From Enoplolaimus lenunculus (taxonomy: Eukaryota > Nematoda > Enoplea > Enoplida > Thoracostomopsidae): a stretch of 64,000 bases of DNA. A program made the translations under genes and the position numbers. The notes beneath the pieces are model-generated. The model searched no databases. It was given only the letters and a program-made list of their open reading frames with translations, and was not told the DNA's origin. This document shows, one piece after another, positions 58,401-64,000 of the stretch; position 1 is the first letter of the stretch, and the number at the start of each line of letters is the position of its first letter. The stretch spans positions 154,418 through 218,417 of the forward strand of contig JASANG010002767.1 in assembly GCA_030248215.1 (NCBI GenBank), given 5' to 3'.

Positions 58401-58744
58401 TTAGCAATGAGCTGACGGCGAAAGGAGTTGCGATTAGTGGCCGACGTCAGAAAGGGGAACCAGCTTCGGCGTTCAAAGTTTACGATGGATATCGCGAATG
58501 TCCGCTAATGTACTCGAATTGGGAGGATTCACAACCTAACAAAAGGCTTTGCATTCGTCGCACTCCGTCTGTCGTTGGTCATCTTTGGAGAGACACGCAC
58601 TGTTACGAATCAGTGAACACTTTGATGTGTTTCATTCCGTTCACTCCTCGATGCCGTAAGAAATATGGTTTAGTGCCTGTATTCTCAAATGTGTCTAGCA
58701 AATATTTAGCATTTGATGATACGACTTGCAACGTGCAAATTTGA
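49473..58744 (+). CDS. Astacin-family zinc metalloendopeptidase with two C-type lectin domains (8 exons)
   Basis: Secreted zymogen protease of the M12A family. Exons 49473-49511, 50112-50337, 51513-51643, 53279-53378, 53988-54219, 56217-56344, 56959-57384, 58227-58744 join in phase to 599 residues. Order: signal peptide; propeptide with the zinc-capping LYEGDIM motif; furin-type site RKKR (86-89), so the mature enzyme starts GTGFSKW; catalytic domain with TCISF, VPRTTEPNYVHI, zinc motif HELSHALGRHHE (177-188; H177, H181, H187, base E178) and Met-turn SMMHY (232-236, with the zinc-associated Y236). Two C-type lectin domains follow (about 288-427 and 432-575), each from CPxGW...GGCYRH to a conserved final cysteine. 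They lack EPN/QPD and WND, so classical calcium-dependent sugar binding is not predicted. CTLD exon 7 is phase 1-1, as expected for exon duplication. No EGF or CUB domains are present. The last residues come from a repeat-like segment (58675-58827). Confidence 0.93.
50957..51451. mobile_element. MITE with TTGTCAACRNTGC ends in astacin intron 2
   Basis: Long terminal inverted repeats (about 65 bases, imperfect): TTGTCAACAGTGCCATAAAA then TCTCTTATAACC...AGGGCTTTCACGA at left; TCGTGAATGCCCTGGGCTTT, AAGAGATTTTGT and AACGTTGACAA at right. About 495 bases, non-coding. Confidence 0.75.
51735..51905. mobile_element. TGGCC-family MITE in astacin intron 3
   Basis: ACCCATGTAAAGATCAGGGG then CGGAACGTTTTCTG at left; a degraded TTAGTTTAAG core; GGTTCTGTTCTATATGC at right. 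Confidence 0.5.
52259..53186. mobile_element. MITE with ATGGGTCATCCACGT ends, containing a nested relative
   Basis: The left ATGGGTCATCCACGTTATAC then TGTCTACGCTACTGTAAAAA mirrors the right TACGTGGATGACCCAT with TAGCGTAGACAATAT before it. A second element with the same kind of ends lies inside (52353-52746). It occupies much of astacin intron 3. Confidence 0.7.
52353..52746. mobile_element. Nested MITE, ATGGRTCATCCACGTTATA ends
   Basis: ATGGAGCATCCACGTTATAC then TGCACGCGCTACTGCAAAAA at left; GCGCATTATAACGTGGATGA then CCCAT at right. A related left end occurs near 59022. No transposase frame. Confidence 0.65.
54811..55451. mobile_element. MITE with TTYACGTTATAACTG ends in astacin intron 5
   Basis: The left GGTTTACGTTATAACTGGGG then CAGCCCGG mirrors the right CTGCCTCAGTTATAACGTGA. 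Internal palindromes ATCATATGATAT recur. It matches 43405-44397. Confidence 0.7.
55969..56826. repeat. Inverted TATTCTCAAAT ends bracketing astacin exon 6
   Basis: TATTCTCAAATGGTATAGTA then CTTAGCACC at left and GTGTTATATGCATTTGAGAA then TACGAGCC at right are inverted relatives. The same motif pair bounds 58675-58827. Either two separate insertions or one element that now encloses exon 56217-56344; unresolved. Confidence 0.4.
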
Positions 58745-58827
58745 GACTGCGTATGTAGGAATCCGTAAGATTTAAAGCTTATTGCTAACTGGTGATAGAA
58801 GACACACATATTTGAGAATATGGGCCT
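58675..58827. mobile_element. Small inverted-repeat element overlapping the astacin 3' end
   Basis: CCTGTATTCTCAAATGTGTC at left and GACACACATATTTGAGAATA then TGGGCC at right are inverted repeats about 150 bases apart. The stop codon (58742-58744) and about the last 20 codons of the astacin-CTLD gene lie within it, suggesting the tail was gained from the element. Confidence 0.55.
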
Positions 58828-58964
58828 TGATTTTAAACGTTTTGCGCCAAATTCCTTCGCTTTTCAACTTAAGCTTAAATCTTTTACAATATATAACTGT
58901 GTGTTCAAAATAATACACAGTGCACAACGAAAGCTTTTTATGGTAGAGCAATTACGGTGGAATG

Positions 58965-59281
58965 CAGGGTGTAATCGGATACTAAATATAACAGAACTGG
59001 AATAAGATAGTGATCGTAGTAATGGGTCATCTACGTTAAAACGCACGCGCTACTGTAAAAAGTTTTCCAACCACCACGTTTGGAAGTGCATATAAAACCA
59101 CATTCTGGTTTGGGATTTGAGACATCTCCAGTAGTGTTGTTAGATAGTAGTAAATGTCCTTGCTCCCTACGAAGGGAGTCAGCACAAAACATATGTGTTT
59201 CCAGGACTTCAGGACAATCGAAACAAAAATAACGAAATTTTATCATTTGTATAATTGAAACGAGTATCCGGTTACATCCTG
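58965..59281. mobile_element. hAT-type MITE with nested ATGGGTCATC element start
   Basis: Starts CAGGGTGTAATCGGATAC and ends ATCCGGTTACATCCTG. The flanks GTGGAATG and GTACAATG are an 8-base duplication with two changes. Inside, near 59022, is ATGGGTCATCTACGTTAAAA, the start of another MITE family. Confidence 0.65.
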
Positions 59282-60120
59282 GTACAATGCCTCTGATTTA
59301 AAAGTTTCGGTTCTTATTCCGACGTTGAAATTAAATTTCGGTTAAGTTTTTGTACACTTTACCTTTAAAAGTTATAGTAAGTTTTCAGTTTAGTTTAAGT
59401 TTCGTTTTCTGCTTTGTACACAACAGAAATTTGTAGCATAGTCAAAACTTTCAGAACCATTTTGAGATCATAGCTAAACCTTATGCGGGATTCACGTAAC
59501 CATTTGTGCATTTGGTACCTGTTTTTTCACCAACCCATAGCAGGTGATAAATACAATCCATGCGTATAGCTAGCTAGCTTATACTTATCCATATGGGTAA
59601 GTATCAGCTGTAGCTATGGATTGCTAACCGCTGTTTTGCTACCCATATGGGTTTCTTAGGTCTTTTGCACCAACACATATGGATAGCAAATTATTAGTTA
59701 TTTTTTGTAAAAATATTAAACGATAAAAACGTAAAAGACAAATCTAGTGTTCTTCTTGCTGTTACAAGCAAATTTTAAGGATTAATATTGCTTTTGTATT
59801 ATGTTAAGGTCCTGGTAAAATACGCCTGTTTTAGGGGATTTCGCAGGCATATTGTGCAGGTAAAGGCTGCCTATACTTCAAACATTCCGTATAAACAAAT
59901 TATGGGATATTTCCGCGCTGCACTACATTGCATGCGCTCATAACGGACAAGCAAGTCTCACATGCTTGTGTGCCCCGATTTTCTACAAATTATATACAAC
60001 TCGTTATCGATAAGCAGTCCTAACTTAAAACCACACCAGGAACCATTGGGACCTACTCGAGTGATTAATCCGATATTTATTTATGGAAATAAAACATCTA
60101 CCAGAACTGTGGACCCACCC

Positions 60121-60287
60121 TACACAAAGTTTAAAAGCACAAATACTAGCTATCCAAACAAGCAAAATAACACGACAAAACAAACATTTAAAAAAATTTC
60201 TGTAGCCACTGTTAAAATGAAACCGATATGGGTATTTTGCGGACAAAACCGCAATCCATACGGGGTGTAATCAAAATTTTAGAGCTA
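60121..60287 (+). repeat. Direct repeat, copy 1 (likely assembly duplication)
   Basis: From CACAAAGTTTAAAAGCACAA to TCAAAATTTTAGAGCTATA it appears identical to 60471-60637. Its right flank (60288-60400) is a base-dropped version of the sequence after copy 2. Confidence 0.85.
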
Positions 60288-60470
60288 TAATATGGGAGCT
60301 CGACAAAGTACACTAGCTATGTAGTACTATACTTACAATGGGATGGAATATGTCAGATGGGAGGAATAGGACAGAGAGTAACGTGAACCCTGCGGCTGGG
60401 GGTCCACAGGACATGGGACTATGAGGATATCGTATTATTATGGAAATAACATCTACAGACGGGACCCACC

Positions 60471-60637
60471 CACAAAGTTTAAAAGCACAAATACTAGCTA
60501 TCCAAACAAGCAAAATAACACGACAAAACAAACATTTAAAAAAATTTCTGTAGCCACTGTTAAAATGAAACCGATATGGGTATTTTGCGGACAAAACCGC
60601 AATCCATACGGGGTGTAATCAAAATTTTAGAGCTATA
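60471..60637 (+). repeat. Direct repeat, copy 2 (likely assembly duplication)
   Basis: Appears identical in sequence to 60121-60287. Its left flank (about 60408-60470) is a base-dropped version of the sequence before copy 1. Confidence 0.85.
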
Positions 60638-60786
60638 CATATGGGTAGCTCGACCGAAAGTACCACTAGCTATGTAGTACTAATACTTACCCATATGGGT
60701 ATCGTGAAAATACTTGTCACCAAGTATGGGTAACGTGAAAAAATAGGTACCAAATGCACAAGTAGTAACGTGAACCCCGCATTACA

Positions 60787-61798
60787 GATAATATCTTAAC
60801 TATAGCAAATTTTATACGTTTAATCTCATTATAACGTTTGAATTTTGCAGCTGTCGAAGGTTGAAGTAAGTTGTTAATTGGGAAATCTGTTTACTAGTGT
60901 AGCTAAAACGTAAAATATTCTGATTGAGACGGTACACTTGTTTATTTTATTATTAAATTTCGATGACACGCAGCATTCAAAATTTTCCTGATCAACATTA
61001 GGCGGAAGATACCTTGAAAACACTAGTTGTTAACACTAATGCTTAGGTTCAGGCAAATGATCCCATTCAGTTCGGCGTGGCACCAAAAGCTACCGTTAAA
61101 ATTTTGCTTTTTAAACATTTCTTTAGAAAAACCAATGTATAAAGCCAACTATCTGATCCGGCAGAACGATCCCGTCCGGCCAACGGCCAGAGGCAGGCGA
61201 CCGAGGTTCAAAATATTTTGCTTCATTACCTGATTAAATGATGTAAATTTTCTTTAGGTTCCTCCTGCAAATTTTTGGCCCCGATTTGCCGCATGCTCAC
61301 CTGGCTAAATGCTTGTTTGCTTAGCGGATTCAACCTTTGGCAAATATTAGTTTTGTTTATTTTTAGTTCACAAACGGTAAATTGGACGTTATCAACGGCA
61401 ATGAATTGAAAATGAAACAAAATTTTAAGAAATGTGCACATTTTAGCTGACACGGGCCTGTAAATAATACTGGCCTCAGCCTCGCATGACAATTTAAGAG
61501 TCAAAAAATACTCTAAAAACCCAACCGCTGTCATGAAAACTAGTGAACTTCATTGGAAATCGTTAGACTACTTACAAAATAATAGACGAAATACGGGCCT
61601 GTGCTAACGTTTATTTTAATAAAAGTAAAATTGACTAATGAGCGCTTTCGTATATTAAGAAAGATTTTCAGTTAACATATATAGAATTCCTTTCATTTTG
61701 TATTGGTATTTAACTGGACAAAAAATTGTTATGAGTTAAATTATTTTCACAACGTTTTACTAAGCTATTCTTAGCCTAAGCCTAAGCGTTATCCTTTT
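60787..61798 (+). repeat. Long inverted repeat, left arm
   Basis: Pairs with 62990-64000 in reverse complement. By eye the only difference in about 1,011 bases is one A in an AAAA/AAA run near 61210. The outer boundary is set by the window end, so the arm may extend further left. Open frames inside (such as 61226-61534, minus) match no family I know. Confidence 0.95.
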
Positions 61799-61814
61799 CA
61801 ACAAAAACCAACAA

Positions 61815-61990
61815 AAAAAATCAATTTTGGTGGGAAAATTCTTATTTTAGCGGTGACATTCAATTTTTAGCGGGAACGTTCAAATTTTGGGCGGGAGAGA
61901 TTTTAAATTTTGGCGGGAATTCAATTTTTAGCGGAAACATTAAATTTTAGCGGGATAATTTAAATTTTACCGGCAAAATTTTTGCGTGAA
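61815..61990. repeat. Minisatellite, AATTTTAGCGGGAANNTTCA units
   Basis: About eight degenerate units of roughly 20 bases (TTTAGCGGGAACGTTCAAA, TTTGGCGGGAATTCAATT and variants). Confidence 0.75.
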
Positions 61991-62199
61991 AGTGTACATT
62001 TGGGGGCGAAGAAGTTCAAGTTGAAAGACTTGAAGTACCGTTATATGTGAATATGCGGAAATCTGCGAATTTAAAAGATATCAGTGCCTAATCATAGCCA
62101 AAATTTGACACATGCCAAATCCGTGAGTGGTGCGTTTAAAAACTTTTTTGAAATTGCAGTCAATACTACTGCAAAGCTATTGCTACCATGCAATGTTGG

Positions 62200-62400
62200 A
62201 CCCATGTATTGATCAGGGGCGGTACGTTTTTCTGCGGCACTGCAATATTAAAAGATTAAGCTTTAATCTATTTTTTGAGGCTATGACTTAGGCTTAAGCA
62301 TATTAAGCTCATTTTTAACTTAGGCTTAGGCTTAGGTTTTATACTTAGGAATATTTTTTGTATACTACTGTGTTGCCGCCATGTTGCATCATTGGCCATT
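62200..62400. mobile_element. TGGCC-family MITE with TTAGGC tract
   Basis: ACCCATGTATTGATCAGGGG then CGGTACGTTTTTCTG at left, CTTAGGCTTAGGCTTAGG core, and a right end near TGTATACTACTGTGTTGCCG. Confidence 0.5.
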
Positions 62401-62989
62401 GGTTGAAAAGTTTAAAAACATCAATAAATATTAATACTAATCTGCTAAGTTCTCATTGTGTCTTGTCTCCAATTCCATATTAGCGTTGTAATCGCATAAC
62501 AACTAGGACCAATTAATACTATAACGATCGTAGTATAAGCATATCATCCCTAAGTTAAGGTATAAGCCTAAGCCTTAGAGTTAGCCTGCGATAACGCCTA
62601 TAAGTATAATCAACAAATTAGTCTAAAGTTTACCATACTGGAGTTACTTGAAAAAACGTTATGCACTTCAAAGTAACATGACCTCAACTATATATAACAA
62701 GTACATAAACAATAAACGGAAGGTTTCACTGCGGTTCGGTTTAATGGGACATGTAATTAAGCTTATCAACCTTAGGATAACACTTAGGCTTAGCTTTAGG
62801 CTTAGGGTGGGAAGCAGGTTTATAGCTTTGTGTTACGGACATGTTATGTATTTGCTCATGATATTCTCTTGAGTATGATTGCTGTGATAAAATTAACACC
62901 GACATTTTATCGCTGGTTATCGGAATTAATCACAGGGCATGCAATAGCCGATATTTTTTAAATGCAGTCACATTAATATTATTTCAACT

Positions 62990-64000
62990 AAAAGGATAAC
63001 GCTTAGGCTTAGGCTAAGAATAGCTTAGTAAAACGTTGTGAAAATAATTTAACTCATAACAATTTTTTGTCCAGTTAAATACCAATACAAAATGAAAGGA
63101 ATTCTATATATGTTAACTGAAAATCTTTCTTAATATACGAAAGCGCTCATTAGTCAATTTTACTTTTATTAAAATAAACGTTAGCACAGGCCCGTATTTC
63201 GTCTATTATTTTGTAAGTAGTCTAACGATTTCCAATGAAGTTCACTAGTTTTCATGACAGCGGTTGGGTTTTTAGAGTATTTTTTGACTCTTAAATTGTC
63301 ATGCGAGGCTGAGGCCAGTATTATTTACAGGCCCGTGTCAGCTAAAATGTGCACATTTCTTAAAATTTTGTTTCATTTTCAATTCATTGCCGTTGATAAC
63401 GTCCAATTTACCGTTTGTGAACTAAAAATAAACAAAACTAATATTTGCCAAAGGTTGAATCCGCTAAGCAAACAAGCATTTAGCCAGGTGAGCATGCGGC
63501 AAATCGGGGCCAAAAATTTGCAGGAGGAACCTAAAGAAAATTTACATCATTTAATCAGGTAATGAAGCAAAATATTTGAACCTCGGTCGCCTGCCTCTGG
63601 CCGTTGGCCGGACGGGATCGTTCTGCCGGATCAGATAGTTGGCTTTATACATTGGTTTTTCTAAAGAAATGTTTAAAAAGCAAAATTTTAACGGTAGCTT
63701 TTGGTGCCACGCCGAACTGAATGGGATCATTTGCCTGAACCTAAGCATTAGTGTTAACAACTAGTGTTTTCAAGGTATCTTCCGCCTAATGTTGATCAGG
63801 AAAATTTTGAATGCTGCGTGTCATCGAAATTTAATAATAAAATAAACAAGTGTACCGTCTCAATCAGAATATTTTACGTTTTAGCTACACTAGTAAACAG
63901 ATTTCCCAATTAACAACTTACTTCAACCTTCGACAGCTGCAAAATTCAAACGTTATAATGAGATTAAACGTATAAAATTTGCTATAGTTAAGATATTATC
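62990..64000 (-). repeat. Long inverted repeat, right arm (runs to window end)
   Basis: Reverse complement of 60787-61798. It begins AAAAGGATAACGCTTAGGCT and is cut by the end of the window. The mirrored frame 63254-63562 (plus) has the same translation as 61226-61534 (minus), as expected from the palindrome. Confidence 0.95.

Larger units (their letters stand above)
59484..60781. mobile_element. Inverted-repeat element with TGCGGGRTTCACGTTAC ends
   Basis: The left TGCGGGATTCACGTAACCAT then TTGTGCATTTGGTACCTG mirrors the right CAGGTACC-type end ...GGTACCAAATGCACAAGTAG then TAACGTGAACCCCGCA. It is flanked by TTA on both sides (59481-59483, 60782-60784), a 3-base duplication. Interior CATATGGGTA motifs recur; related fragments occur at about 40850-41006. 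No transposase frame. It contains the suspicious direct duplication at 60121-60640, so its true length is probably shorter. Confidence 0.75.
61799..62989. other. Spacer of the long inverted repeat
   Basis: Unique loop of 1,191 bases. It contains a short AATTTTAGCGGGAA minisatellite (61815-61990) and TGGCC-family sequence with TTAGGC tracts (about 62200-62400 and 62515-62830). No gene is seen. Confidence 0.6.

Noticed and set aside
60025-60246. Repeated frame also seen at 60313-60594
   Set aside because: It follows from the direct duplication, which itself looks like an assembly error inside a non-coding element.
61226-61534. 102-residue frame repeated at 63254-63562
   Set aside because: The conservation is explained entirely by the near-identical inverted repeat, so it is no evidence of coding. 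No family recognised.

Overview
The window is nuclear DNA of an intron-rich, AT-rich, repeat-dense invertebrate animal. The gene set is a TGF-beta Smad, ATG3, katanin p60, a catalytic GH16 glucanase and an astacin with C-type lectin domains. Introns are short to medium, and MITEs sit in almost every large intron and spacer. An invertebrate deuterostome, most likely a tunicate (ascidian), fits best. That is an inference from gene content and architecture; no lineage-specific marker was tested.

Layout. 0.9-8.3 kb (minus): ATG3, the E2-like enzyme of LC3/ATG8 lipidation, in 10 exons. 8.3-11.8 kb: spacer with diverged duplications and a hAT-type MITE. 11.8-15.8 kb (plus): a Smad2/3-type gene with a complete MH2 domain but no visible MH1 domain and no SSxS tail. 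15.8-23.5 kb: repeat-filled spacer (MITEs, TTAGGC-like tracts, a CCCAATTTCCC minisatellite). 23.6-28.1 kb (plus): a secreted GH16 beta-glucanase in 4 exons. 30.8-40.3 kb (plus): the microtubule-severing ATPase katanin p60 in 12 exons. 40.5-45.2 kb: repeat-rich spacer. 45.2-46.0 kb (plus): a two-exon gene that encodes only a signal peptide and an astacin propeptide. 49.5-58.7 kb (plus): the related full-length astacin zinc endopeptidase with two C-terminal C-type lectin domains, in 8 exons. 58.7-64 kb: repeats, an apparent assembly duplication, and a long inverted repeat with arms of about 1 kb that runs off the window.

The genes are unrelated housekeeping, signalling and secreted-effector genes, not a pathway cluster. 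The exception is the orphan propeptide and the astacin, which are tandem paralogues. If the short product is made and secreted it could act in trans on the astacin. The two most unusual genes are that orphan propeptide and the MH2-only Smad.

All exon coordinates were assembled by eye from reading frame, GT-AG sites and phase continuity. Every junction in the five main models keeps phase. No rRNA, tRNA, CRISPR, reverse transcriptase, LTR pair or capsid gene was recognised.
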